Assembly: GCF_003672135.1 (NCBI RefSeq)
Contig: NC_039514.1
Span: forward strand, 10,777,787 to 10,841,786
DNA length: 64,000 nt
DNA from: Ooceraea biroi
Lineage: Eukaryota; Arthropoda; Insecta; Hymenoptera; Formicidae
Direction: 5' to 3'
Shown piece by piece: positions 1 to 12,189 of this stretch. The first letter of the stretch is position 1. Every line of letters starts with the position of its first letter. The notes beneath the pieces are model-generated. The model was given only the letters and a program-made list of their open reading frames with translations. It made no database searches and was not told the origin of the DNA. A program made the translations under genes and the position numbers.

Positions 1-57
1 ATTTATTAACTTGAACAACACAGAAAGATAATAATACTTGTATGTTCCCTCTTCCAG

Positions 58-536
58 GTGGGTGGATGATGCTACTGGCCTAGCTCCACCTTGCATAGCA
101 GTGCTCCGATCTTGTCACACTCTTGCCGCCAGTCTCACTACTATTGCTGGAACCGTCAATAGCAATACTGTCCCGCTGGAAATCGTAGATGTAATTACAA
201 CTACCGTTCGTCAGGTATCACCTCGTGTTGCTTTTGCCAAAATGCTGAATTGTTTCTTAGGTCGCCCGACGTATACCGCCTCGCGTGGACGATGTTGTGC
301 GCAGTTTGTATCCACCATTGGACGCCAGACTGTTGGAAGCCAGAGTTGCAGCTTTGGTACTGGCCGTAACACATTTGGCGCTGGTAACCAAGCACGGTGT
401 ACCGAAGAGCCAAGCTAGGAAGCTAGCGTTCATCGATCAAGCCTTGAATGACATGGACACGCATCTGTTGGTGCTGAGAAACGCGGCACTAGCTCAGGAA
501 GTGGCCTGTTCCATCCCGGCCTCCACGCCGGTCTGA
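58..536 (+). CDS. TMEM98: TMEM98-like transmembrane protein, C-terminal exons (partial)
   Basis: This is the 3' end of a TMEM98 family gene; the N-terminal membrane anchor lies left of the window. An exon opens after a pyrimidine-rich acceptor (AG at 56-57) with one base completing a split codon, then reads WVDDATGLAPPCIAVLRSC, matching the family's conserved WIEDASGL...CIAILK segment. The last exon starts after TTCTTAG at 261 and reads VARRIPPRVDDVV then RSLYPPLD, the best-conserved stretch of the family, and stops at 534-536. The first exon ends either at 190 (70-bp intron) or at 214 (46-bp intron). Both keep frame; I prefer 190 because 46 bp is unusually short. In vertebrates TMEM98 is a membrane protein that restrains MYRF cleavage; the insect role is not something I can read here. 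Family assignment is firm; the exact exon junction is not. Confidence 0.85.
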
Positions 537-1165
537 TGCATCGACCAATCCCACACGATGGAGTTGAATCTTCTTCGCACAGTATTTGTAATCATCAGGT
601 TACCTATACCTTCTCACGATTCTTTCGATTCATATTTACGGTATTCGATTACGATAACGAAACGTTGTCGCGGCAGCAACAAGAACTGTGCATAACAGGG
701 TTGGTACACGGTAAGGTGTATCATGCAGCAAATGCGCAAATACGGGACATCGTTGATCTCGAAGAAAAAAAATCTAAAAATGAGAGCAGCTGAGCTAAGA
801 TTGTTTAGGAAAGAAACTCACTAGTTCTTTATGACAAGTATATCGTTATTATAAAAAAAAATTCGTACATCGCAACGTCGGTGGTATGTCCATGAGAAAT
901 ATATTTTAATATTTTAATAGTTGTAAAACGCGATGAAAGTTCACCAATAAAGGCGTTCCGCAATATACAGAGATATATTAAAACAGCGTCTTCCTTGTTA
1001 TATCATAATTATTTATACACGTACACAGATAAAAATGTATTTTGGAACTATATAATCGATCGTACCTGCGAATGTCTGTACACATATTATATATTTTATA
1101 TTCTTGAAGTGAATCAAATTAGTCTGTAATTTGTAATCCGCAGTTTATAATAAAGTTGACCATAA
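537..1165 (+). other. 3' UTR of the TMEM98-like gene with two poly(A) signals
   Basis: After the stop codon there is no coding signal. AATAAA hexamers at 946-951 and 1149-1154 are good candidates for proximal and distal cleavage signals on the + strand. The region is AT-rich, as expected for an insect 3' UTR. Confidence 0.6.
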
Positions 1166-1535
1166 AAGAGAAATCACTAATTTCTGTCCTTCCCCCCCCA
1201 CACTTCCACACGTTTCTACTTTATAATTGCATTTTTGTCAATGATCTTTAAATTTTTTTAATCCGTTTCCTTGCGGTAACACGAATTTAAATATTTCTAG
1301 ATTCCTATCGTGGCGAGTAATGCGCTATGATCATCGAGTAGAGAATCAATTTCAGCGTAATACTTCAATAAATTAGCTAAGTAATTCGACCGAATCGCTC
1401 ACGTGCTACACAGCAGCGCGTCAGTGATGTTGTAATTAGCAAGTTACAATTATTAGAAAAAAGAAATTGCTATAAATAGAGGCGTAGTGCACTGGAAAGA
1501 GAGAGAGAGAACGCGACAGGACCGCTCTGCCCGCA
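1166..1535 (-). other. Short intergenic / ABCF2 3' UTR
   Basis: Tail-to-tail gap between the TMEM98-like gene and ABCF2. No exact AATAAA is present on the minus strand here; ATTAAA at 1262-1257 (minus) is the best candidate poly(A) signal for ABCF2, about 275 bp after its stop. A short GA run occurs at about 1497-1511. Confidence 0.4.
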
Positions 1536-4298
1536 TTATTTGCCGCGACTCGTCAGGTCCTTCTGTCTCTTCTGGTTGTCCGACAGGACTTTGTTCTTCA
1601 GGTGTTCCTTGTAATTCAGAATGTTGCCACTCCACTTTGTGACTGTGCCGTTCTCGCACACCCAGATTTCTTCGGCAACCTAAACAGTCGAGTAAAGAAA
1701 GTGCAATTGGTACATAGTCCGTCCTACATGACATACAAGGAATAAGAATAGGATGTGCGTACTTGATTAATCAATCTGAAGTCGTGCGATACGAGAACCA
1801 TGCCGCCGTCGAAGTCGTTAATGGCATCAGCGAGTGCATCGATCGTCTCCATGTCCAAGTGATTGGTAGGCTCGTCGAGCAGCAACAGATGAGGCACCTG
1901 CCAGGCCAACCAGGCAAACACGACTCGGCAGCGTTGGCCGTCCGACAGTTGACGAATCGGACAAACTTGTTGACGTCCAGTTAGACCGTAACGGCCAATA
2001 ATCTTCCTCATTTCCTCGCGTTCTTTGACCTCGGGGAAAGCCTTCATCATGTAATCGAGCGGCGAGATATCCAAGTCCAACAATTCGTGCAAGTGCTGAT
2101 GATATCTGCCAATTCGGAGATGACTGTTCTTGCGAATCATTCCGCTTGTCGGCACCAACTATGCAACATTATTTTACTTATTAATCTCTTAGCTGCGAAA
2201 GACGCATATATGCGTCCTGAAAATGTTTCAAGGTAGCAACGGGACATTCGTAACATACATCACCATATAACAGCTTTAGCAATGTACTCTTTCCCGCCCC
2301 GTTTGGCCCGACCAGTGCGAGTCTAGTGTCCAAGTCGATACCGAATTCCAGATTTTTGTATATCCAGGGTGCGTCGTCGTTGTAGCGAAAACTGACGTTC
2401 TGGACCATGATAACCGGCGGCGGGATCGTTCCGCACGATGGAAAATAGAAGTTTAATATTTTGTCGTTGACAACCTTCTCCGTCAGGCCCTGCGCCACCA
2501 TTTTTGCTAAAGTCTTCTCCTTCGACTGAGCCTGCCTGGCTAATTTCGCCGAACCGTGACCGAATCGGGCAATATAGTTTTTCATGTGCGCTATCTGATC
2601 CTGCTCCCAGTTGTACTGTTTCGCTTGATTCTCGAGTAATTCCATTCTGACGAGGAATCGATTACATTTTAAAGCGAAATTTCACCACAGATCATATTAT
2701 ATGCTTTTTGCAACTCACCTCGTCTTCACGAACGCCTCGTAATTACCGGTGTAATATTTCAGCTGTTTCTTATTGACGTGAATAATATTGGTGCAAATGC
2801 CGTTGAGGAAATCTTGCGAGTGCGAAATAATGACGAGAATTCGTTTGTAGGTTTTCAGCTCCTCCTCCAGCCACACGCAGGCATCCAGGTCGAGATGATT
2901 AGTTGGTTCGTCGAGTAACAACAGGTGGGGTTTTACATATAATGCTCTGTGAAGGAATTGTAACAAAATGATTTGGATCATGTCAGTGATACTTCAAAAG
3001 GTGATATTGCTAACATCGTTTTATCTCTCATTGTGGAAATTTTCGCATACCTAGCAAGGGCTATACGCATTCTCCAACCTCCCGAGAAGTCTTTGGTAGG
3101 TGTTCTTTGCATCTTTGCAGTAAAACCCAAACCGTGTAAAATATGGGCAGCACGAGCCTCCGCCGTGTCGGCGGACATGTCGTCTAATCTCTCATATACA
3201 TCCATGAGTTGTTCCTGTATGAAGTAGAAAAAAATAGTTATTTTCTTTTATAAAAATTCTTTGGTCGCATATCGAGTATCGCAATTCGCGACAGACCTGA
3301 GCATCTTCCTCGTCGCAGTCCACCAATTCGTCGGCGAGTTTCTCTAATCGCACGCGTTCCTCATCCACCTCCATAACACATTCCAGAGCTGTCTTATTGC
3401 TTGCGGGCATTTCTCTAGTCAAGTGAAAAATATCTATTTGCTCCGGAATAGGAACTTCGCGGTTTCCTAGCACCGCCAACAATGTAGACTTCCCAGAGCC
3501 ATTTAGACCTAGTAAACCGTATCGTCTACTACAATTCAACTCCAACATGGTGTCTTGTAGCAGTTCACAGCCATGGAAAGTAATAGAAAAGTTAGATATC
3601 TTTATATCCCGGCTACGTGGATGCGAAGCCAATGATCCGGTGCACGAACGTGCCTCTGAATTCAATCTGGCATCTGCTTCCAATTTCAGACACAATGCCT
3701 CTGTAAACACATTTATATGTATATATTAGCAAATGTTTGATAAACTTAAAAATATTTACATAGAGCAAATAGTTATACATACAAAAAATATATATATTAT
3801 ACCATAAAATGATGATATATAATAATATATTTCAAATGCCAATTGTTATAAATCTTAAATTTATATTAACAACAAAAATTGCTTCAATTCCCTTTCAAAT
3901 TATTCTAATATAAATTGATAAGAATAAAAAAATTGATATTTCTTAAAAATATGAGAAAATAAAATTTCAAAATTTTAATTTCTCAAATCTTTCTTCAAAA
4001 TGACACATTAACGTAACAATAAAGAATTACTCAATAATCATTGAAGAAAAAGCATAACATGACCGCAAATAAAAATACCGCGAAGCGGAAGTAATGGCAT
4101 GCTCTCTTCCCTACCTTCAGTGCTAATAGTCGTGCCATTGGTGCCATTCTGCAGGTTCCCCACCGTCGGGCTCTGCTCCTTGGCATCTTCAGCGGTTTTC
4201 GCTTGGTTGTTGCTCTGCGTCGATTTTTTGCCGGACTGCCTCGCCTTCGCAGCCTCCTTCTTCTTCTGTTGCTGCTTTTTCTTCGCGTCGGACGGCAT
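1536..4298 (-). CDS. ABCF2: ATP-binding cassette sub-family F member 2, complete, seven exons
   Basis: Soluble twin-ABC ATPase of the ABCF2/Arb1 family, which has no membrane segments and is linked to ribosome biogenesis and translation. Exons (5' to 3'): 4298-4115, 3700-3297, 3214-3051, 2946-2719, 2646-2259, 2158-1763, 1679-1536. All junctions are GT-AG, phases agree, and the total is 635 aa against about 623 in human. The start is MPSDAKKK, as in animal ABCF2, followed by a Lys/Ala-rich basic tail; an upstream in-frame ATG at 4322 is less likely. First cassette: Walker A GLNGSGKST (about residue 126), signature FSGGW (about 239), Walker B LLLLDEPTNHLD (about 260). Second cassette: GPNGAGKST (440), LSDGQ (527), LLLLDEPTNHLD (about 547), then the H-loop SHD. 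All catalytic motifs are intact, so it should be a working housekeeping gene. It lies head-to-head with a + strand CpG-rich promoter region. Confidence 0.96.
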
Positions 4299-5237
4299 TG
4301 CAATTCTCACCTGCAATTTCACTGGCCGTTACAGCTTCCAGGTTTCCAAGAAGGGCACGGCGGGGACGGTCTCTATTCGAAAATCGCGATCGCGGTGATT
4401 TTTTTCCTCGCGTTACGTAAGAGACATAGGTTAAGGGAATTCACGTGCGCGACGTGAAAAGGGAAACGTGCCGCGGACGAGAACGCGAGGGCCCGGATTA
4501 TGTCGCATCGCCGTAAACGGTCGCGGACAGCGAGTCGTTGCGAGACGGCCCCGCGGAACTCACCTCACTGCGGACAAAAGAAATTCGATGTCGTCGCGAA
4601 CAGCCGTGGTAACAGGACGCCTCCAAGCAATGTACTTCCCGCACGGTATCCCGGTGGTCCCACGTCGCGCGGAAGTCTACGAGTATCACCTAATTGTGCG
4701 CCAAAAAGAATGGGTGATCCGTGCGATACGCGACACACGTGCACCGCACGATAGAAGAGGCCAAACCGTCAAAATTGACTGACATGCTTGCTGCTCGGTG
4801 CCACAGGTGTCGCCACGTGTACCAAACGTGCGGCGTCTTGAACCGACTTTCTTTCGAACACGCTCACAGTTAGATTTTAGAACGCACCGGCCGCCATCTT
4901 GTTGCGCGCGCAGTTTTAGTTAAGTTAATCGTTCTTCTGTTCGGGTCCTGTACGCGCGCTTTCATTTGTTCTGTTCGGGTTCTGTACGCGCGCTTTTTTT
5001 GTATCGAAGTAAAAACTAATAGTTTGTGATGTGTTCAGTGAGAAAACCCACAACAAAGCTGCCACAAATGCCGTGCGTCATGAGCAGTGCAGGAAATTTG
5101 AAGTCATTCGAAGTTGATCGCCGTGAAGTTTGCCACGAAAGAAGTGTCTTACAAAAGTGCTAGTAAAGACCGCGTTCCTCCATTCTTCGTCGTAGATCGT
5201 TACAATTTCTTCTTAATTTCCCGTCAGTTCACTGAAC
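4299..5237 (+). promoter_or_regulatory. CpG-rich divergent promoter region and probable + strand non-coding leader exon
   Basis: GC- and CpG-rich DNA upstream of the ABCF2 start. It contains a perfect YY1/Pho-type motif GCCGCCATCTTG at 4890-4901. Just after it come two near-identical copies of a segment containing CTGTTCGGG and TGTACGCGCGCTTT (about 4932-4961 and 4969-4997). A good donor, GAAC|GTGAGTAC, is at 5238. This fits a housekeeping bidirectional promoter with ABCF2 on one side and a spliced, untranslated + strand exon on the other. Which + strand gene it belongs to is unknown; RhoGAP100F is the nearest candidate. Confidence 0.45.
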
Positions 5238-8200
5238 GTGAGTACTTTGAATTGTCTTGAATTGATAATTAAGTTATAATTTTCTGTTACAATTTATTGA
5301 GAAATATATATATTTGTTAGTTATGTCATTTACATTATGTCATTTACGAGCGTCGGTCGTAAGTGTTTGAGATTTGCACCAACAACTACATTTCTATGAT
5401 AATTGTGTAACAAGAATTCTGTGAGGCTTTGATAGTACAAAATTTACATATTTGAACGAAGATACTCTTGGTTTCGTGATGTAATGTAACAAAGTTCCCC
5501 TGAAAGGAGATGAAAACGATCTCCGAATAAATATTCGAATATTCAGGTTAATTCTCCGTTATTTCATCGTTTGACCGTTGTTATCGCGTAGCATAGGCCG
5601 CGCTGTTTCGATTTATCGTGCACCTCCGGATTCCCCTTTGATTCGCAGTCACGTTGGTCGAGTCGCGGCAGGCTGATCAAGGTGTGTTCTTTCTGATGAA
5701 TGAACGAATGGATAAACGGTAGGGGGTAGTAAAAGAAGACACGGACTTGCGCCCCCGCGGCGCGTCCAAAGCCCGTGCGGCCGAGGGGGTGGGAGCTGCG
5801 GGTGGGGGTGGTTCGGGCTTAATTGCACCGCATCACAGAACGTAGTATTCCCGTAGTACGTGCTGATGAGGGCGTAACGTAGCCGTCGCCACCGCTACCA
5901 CCGCCACCGCCACTACTATCACCCCTGCATCGGAGTTGTACGTAAGCCGTACGTACAGATCGTGTGCGTACGCGGCCGACCAGTGACGTATCTGTTTCAC
6001 TACGCGCAGCCGAAATTCGGGTGATTGCCCGAATTCGATGGACTGGTATTTGCAACGTGGTCAAATCCGTTCTAATAAAAATATGAAAGAGTCTTCGCGC
6101 GTGCGCGCGGAGTATGGAACAAATTTTTTGCTCACTATATATCGCACGATATACATTCTAGTTATCTTAACAATGAGCCGATGAAAGATAATCAGAAGTG
6201 TAAATAAATTTTGACAGGGCTGAAACTTGACGTATGGATCTGCAGTGATAAAATGAGTAAATTTGCAGTAATGAGCTCTCATGTATATTTGTGTAATAAT
6301 TTGGAGAAACTTGGTACATTACTGCGTTCCCGCATGTAGGACGACGTAAGCTAGCAGGTGCAGTGGTACGTCCATGCACGCGGCAACGCTCGCGTGTCAA
6401 CCACCGTAATCTTTAGATACATTGGGGGTTTCGAGGTGGACGAGGTCGCGCGTGGAAAGAAGGGGTTGACGGAGAAAAGGTGTGAATGCCACCCGCCGTT
6501 CATTCAAATGTCGCCCAATCGTGCAGTACGCGCTGTACGTCAAGAATAACTCATTGTCAGTCTATTATCCGTTGTAATTATCCTCGATGCGTCAACTCGA
6601 GCGTGCACTATTAAAATACGAAAAAATTAATTACACAGAAATTTATAATCGAGCGCTGTTGCATGCTAATATGAGATACAGAGCGAAATTATCGTATTAA
6701 AACATATTAATTAAAAAATATTGCAATTAAACAACAAATTATAAATTGTTTCGTATTTCTAAAAAATAAAATAATAATTTACTTTTTTATATAGTTTATT
6801 TTCTCTAACGCAAAACGAGAGATCAAATATACATGTAAGTTATCAATTTAAATTAGTGTGTCTCAAATTAATAAGAAATATGTAATACGTAACGCGCATG
6901 TATAGCTACAGAGCAATGAGATGTGATTAGCGGTCCATTAGAATCCGCAATCTATTGTGCCTCGTATTTTTGTCGTTTTCACAGGCATGATGGATGTGTT
7001 GCGAGTGTTCGGTGGGTTTAATCCATCGTCGATCGTGCTCGAGAATTTAATCCGCCAGCCGCTACGCTCCGTCCTAAAATTTATGAGCTGACAGTCGGAC
7101 TCGTGCTTCCTCGGTGAAGAATCGACGTGACGTCTTTCGTGCCGAGTGTTTTTGACACGAGGTGGTCGCCCCAATCGATCCTAGGCTGGAATAGCCGAAC
7201 CGGAAGTAGGACATTTAGGCTCGTCTGCAACGACAAGGGAGGGCCATCGGCTTAAGTCTAGATCTCTCGAATCGGCCATTGGTCGTTACTTTTAGAAGGA
7301 ATTATTTTTTCGCGTAAAACGTACATTGAGAACGTTGAGATATTCTTTGCATGCAACATTAAGAAGTACACAGACGGATACTAAAAAATTAGAAAGCGAA
7401 GCGAAATTATCGTAAAAGCGTTTAGTTACCTTCATTATTCTGTTGATCAGTTATAAATGATTTGGTGGATGAATCACAAAGATACATCATCTCGCGAAGT
7501 TAAATAAGCTACTGAATATCCTTTCCCAAATTAATATAAGCTAGCCAATTAAATGGCCATTTGAGAGTTAATTGTGTCATAAAAATCTGGAGGAGTGTAA
7601 TTTTTCAATCACATTTCTCTCAATTTGCAAAAATACGTAAAGGCTACATTGCCTTTCGTATGGATTTCTTCTTTGACAGGTGTAATTTTTAAAAATATAA
7701 TCTCTTATGTCGCAAGTTCTTGCATGTGCGCCGCGAAAGTTTGAATTTTACGTCGAAGGGACGTCAGTTCTGATGAAAACTTGGAGTACCACCCCGTCGG
7801 ATCTCTTCGGCAGCCCTTAAAGTTTTCTCGTGCACCTTAGTAGTAGACGACCTCTTAAGATGTTCAGATGTAATCAGTATGCAATAATCGACACCGCGCT
7901 GTAATACCTTCCTTCGGAGAGAGGATGACGAAAATTTTAAGTCGTGCTTGCACGTGTGTGTAATACCGTTTTGTCATTATAGTACGTAAAGTTCTTTCTG
8001 TGCAATGGAAAGCATAGATTTAGAAACAAATTTATCAGACATACATTGCGATCCCATTAATTCCAAACATTGACAAATATTATATTTTTCTCTCTAAATA
8101 TTCTTGTTTTTCAAAAGTAAAAAATGCTAGTAAAAAAGCTGGATATTCCTCAATCCCATTTATAGATGGCATTTCTTTCTCCTGCATAAAAAGCAGAATC

Positions 8201-8478
8201 TTAACAGTAACATTATACTAAGTAAATCGGGGATAAAATTTTACTTCTAAATCAGATTTCTGCTTTTCCCTAAGAGGTGAAATTAATTTCGCCAAATAAA
8301 AGCAGATGTAAAATTTTACTTCCAAATCAGATTGTCGCTCTTCACCGAGGCAGAAGAAAATCCACGAGGCTCCGACGAGAGCCAGAGCTAAGAGCGCGCT
8401 AAGAGATCGATAGGGTTTTCGGCGATCGCGGGCCGGTCGGCGAAGAAGGGAAAACGTCGGTGGAGTAAGATTGGTGAT
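5238..8478. other. Non-coding, probably intronic or intergenic
   Basis: No frame here shows recognisable homology or sensible splice structure. A GC-rich patch near 5.75-6.0 kb includes a short run of CCACCG-like triplets; the rest is AT-rich with scattered simple sequence. Several in-frame translations are low-complexity and I treat them as chance. Confidence 0.5.
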
Positions 8479-10760
8479 GTGTCCGCCGTTCTCTCGCACT
8501 TACATCTACCACTACGCGTCACGACGATGACGACGACGACGACGACGATGACGATCACCGTCGTTCGTCGTTGTCGTGCTCGTTGCCTCCCTCGTCCGTT
8601 TACTCACTCGCTTGCGCGCTTGCGTGCGTGTCGCGGTCCTCAACATGTCCATGGCCGAGGGTATAGTCGTGGTTATGCGGCGGGGCGCGTTGCGAGCCGG
8701 CAGTCCTCAGTTCCCTAGCGCAAGGGTGGCTCGCAACACCCGTGCGAAGCGCCTCACGCGCCCCACGTTCTCCCTTGTTCGCGTCGTCGCCGTCGTGCAC
8801 GCGTGCTTGCGCGAGTGAGCGAGCGAGTAATCGTGATCCTCGGTGTCGTCGTCGTCATCGTTGTCATCGTCGTCTTCGCCATCATCGTCGAGGTGCTCTT
8901 TCGTTCATTCGCTTCACCGAACCTCCACGAGGAGGAGCAGCTCCGTTTGAAGCTCGTACTCGTGGCGAGGGGTGAGAGAGGGACAAGGACGGACATACGG
9001 TGCACCGTCCGAGAGTGCCAAGGTAGCGGGGGTGAAGCGGCGTGTACGAAGGGTGCGCTCGCGCGCAAGGGTGAGAGGGAGAGAGCGAAGCGTCGCGAAC
9101 GGGGTGGATGGACGGCGAGGGGTCTCCCCAGCCAAAGGGTGGGCGACAGAGAGAAAGAGCAAGAGGGACGAAGAGGGAGAGCGAGTGAACGGACGGACGA
9201 GGGCAAAAGACAGAGCAGGAAGGGTGGTTAGTGCGCGAGCGGGAGAGGGCGAGATAGAGAGACTGAGTGAGGAACAGAGAGAAAGAGAAAGAGGAAGGAA
9301 GAGAGGAGAGAGAGAGAGAGAGAAAAAGGCTCGAGGCAGGCGCGCGTATTGATTCCCGCGTAGCGTTATACGGTGAGGTGAGAAAGCTGCAACCGGAAGA
9401 TTCCTCCTGCCTCCTTTCGCCGTCGTGGTAGAAGGAGCGAGGGGAAAAAATCAGAAAGAGAGAGAGAGAGAGAGGGAAAGAAAGAGAGAGACAGAACCGA
9501 GCGAAAAGGAGAGGAGTGCCGCTCGCCTGCGGATCATCGCTCTCTCGTGCGTTCCGCGCTCGTGCTTCCGCTCTCGTCAGGTACGTGTACGCGCTCGCGG
9601 AAAGTCGACGATTTATCTGCACCAGCGTTTTCCTTCGAGTTTCTCCCTTCGGTGCGCGCGAGCGCACATTCTCCTCAAGGGAGAACGAAGAAGCGTCGCT
9701 GTCGACCGCGTCTCGCGTCTTCGAGGGTGAAGCGAAATTCGCGAGCACGAGAGCGAAACCAAGTGAAACACGTACGAAAGGGAGAGAGTACGGACAGAGA
9801 GTGGCAAGAGAGGAGTGGAAAGAGAGAGAAGGCACTCTCGAAAAAAGGGTATATCGATCGGGTTGGTCCGGGACCATCGGCTGGCACGCCACCACACGAT
9901 TTTCGTGGTGGCTTCGCTCTGTCTTCCTCTTTCTTTCCTCGGTCTTTCTCTTTTTTCTCTCTTCTCTCCCTCTCTCTCTTTGTTTCTCTCTCTCTGCCTC
10001 TCTCACTCTTTCTCCTTGCCCGATATAGTACTGGCATCGTGTGCACGTCGCTTTTTCCCACGCGCTGCCGGCTTGCTTTTCCTATCGCTGCCGTATCCAA
10101 CCCCGAGAGTCGCAGAGACTCGTGGCACAGGTGTCGCTCGTAAGCTCCTTCCGCGAGGACGTCGACGTCCGATTGGCCGCCTCCTCGCGGGATGTCGCGG
10201 TTCCCTCTGTGAGTTCTCGCCACTCTCGATTTTCCTTCCTCGCAAGCGTGTTTTTTGCCGCGCCGGTTCCTTCCGGTTTCGCTCGTGCGCGCGTACCAAC
10301 AATCTCGACAGTGTCGACGATACTCCGTAGGTTTGGAATCTGCGAACGTCCAGTGAACGTCCAGTGAATCGTATCGTGTGTTTCGAGGAACTCGTCCTCG
10401 CCGATGAATACTCGTCCACCCCAACAAGTAATCGTTGTGCGGTTTCCATTAGTAAACGGTCGCTGGTGCTCCGATTTCTTCCCTTTCCGTCCGGCGCGTT
10501 AGGAAAGTTCCTTTCGCGACATCGGTCTTCCACCGGCGATCGTTTCCATAATAACGAGTATTGGGAGTGACATTTCTCCAGGGAAGACGGCAGGTTAGTT
10601 ATCGGCGGCTTCATCGAGAAGAGATTGATCACCGTTGCGTCACCGTTAAAGAGGTCCTTATTCTTAATGAGAAACCGGATCGTCGGACGATTATTCACAG
10701 ATCGTCAGTGCCAGTTTATTCTCGTGTGAGTAACGACGAAACGTCATCAGTCGAAGTTCC
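8479..10760 (+). promoter_or_regulatory. CpG- and GA-rich promoter / 5' leader region, probably of RhoGAP100F
   Basis: A CpG-dense block with a GAC/CGA-type triplet run at about 8522-8570, strong purine (GA) bias on + from about 8975 to 9515, and a pyrimidine (CT) run at about 9920-10015. A strong donor CAG|GTACGT sits at 9580/9581. This suggests a long untranslated first exon ending at 9580 and splicing to the start exon at 19421. Long open frames cross the block on both strands, but they are all Arg/Ser/Glu low-complexity and overlap one another, so I do not call them genes. The start site cannot be fixed from sequence. A second donor-like site, CAG|GTTAGT, is at about 10590. Confidence 0.5.
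9425..9515. repeat. GA-rich simple repeat in the 8.5-10.7 kb promoter block
   Basis: Nearly pure AG dinucleotide runs on +, with others at about 9250-9330. Such runs are typical binding sites for GAGA-factor-type proteins; whether they work here is inference. A complementary CT run lies at about 9920-10015. Confidence 0.6.
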
Positions 10761-12189
10761 GGTGACCTAAGCATTTAATCGAAATTAAATATAAAACATC
10801 ATTTTAACCCAGTGATGATTATTATTTAGCATCACGCTCTTCTCGATACCGCATTGCGAGAAATGAGAACGCCGTTCTTTTTCTGGTATTAAATGCGTGG
10901 GCATTATACACGTCTCTCGACATCAGCGATATCTTAACGGACGTAACTGTCAACCTCTTGCAAACATGATAGACATGCGGCTGTCATTTCCTCACGATAG
11001 TGCTTACATGATCTGAGTGCGCTTCGTCGTCGTCGTCGCGACCGCGTGCACACGCGCGTGTCTTGAGCGATCGTGGGTGCGTGCACAATGAGAAAAAACA
11101 AATACACCCTTCGTGTATCACTCTTTTAGAGTCTCCACCGCCTCTACCCGACGATTTCCCATTCCTCCGACCGGTCTCGCTTCGTCTTGCCGTCGTCGGT
11201 GGGGGGGGGGGGGTTTCTCCTTCCAGCTGTGGTGGTTCACGGTGGATCGATTGAGCGTAGGAGGATCGTCAACGGCGGCGAACGGAATCGAAGAGTGAAG
11301 TTCAAGAACCAGTTGAATGTCGGTTATGTAAATGGCCGTGTGTCGCCAGGCTGTGGCACCGGTTTGCCATGATCATCTGATGTATGAGCGACGTCGCTGG
11401 AATACGCGCGATCGGTTCATCTGACTCGTGGCGGTCCGTTTCTACATCGTTTCGGGCGCACCGTTTCTTCCCGAAACGAATCTGCGATGAATTCGTGAAA
11501 CGAGGCTTTCCTCTACTACGCCACTGCAAATTTTACTTACCTTCTGGTTCGAGTGAAATATTTCCAATTCCGTACTCGAAGAAAAAGGAAATTGTGCGCA
11601 TCGAGCGCGAGTGCCGCTTTGATCTGCTTGTTCGCACTTTATCGCGGAAGAAAACGTTACATTTTCGCGGAAAAATGTTTTGATATTATTAGAAGAATAT
11701 TTGCAGGGCAGATCGATGAAATATCTAAATTCCACCGATTAAAGCTCGAGCGCGAAAGAATTCAATTAGATTCAGTTGGCGAGCGGAATGCGGACAAGTT
11801 AGACGAGAGTTAGAAATCGAATAGTTTCCGGGAGTTTCTTCGGCCGCGCTTGCCGTGCGAAAGTTTCACGCGTGGATGCGTATCGCTTTGTGCAATGCCT
11901 TGTTGTACCCTTTAACGGAAACGCCAGTAACAATCAAACATATTTGTCGGATAAACACGGCGTGCGTTCCCTTCCGCCGATTTTCATTATTCTTTCACGT
12001 TGAACAATTCCACTTTACACACAATTTTTGCATTAAACATTGCGTCAGATAAATCGACAAACCTTTTATTGATGCTGTAAACACTCGGATAATTAGACAC
12101 TCGTGCGAAAGTAAGTTTGTTGTTTTTCATCAGATGAACACCTTTGATGAACATTAGTAGGCGGTCGCTACCCGAGTAGAAATTCATCT

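Noticed and set aside
4203..4457. Plus-strand frames opposite ABCF2 exon 1
   Set aside because: Antisense reading of the Lys/Gln-rich N-terminal codons of ABCF2.
8882..10006. 374-aa antisense open frame
   Set aside because: Ser/Leu/Arg low-complexity produced by reading GA/CT-rich DNA backwards; overlaps several equally long frames on both strands; no family features or splice logic.
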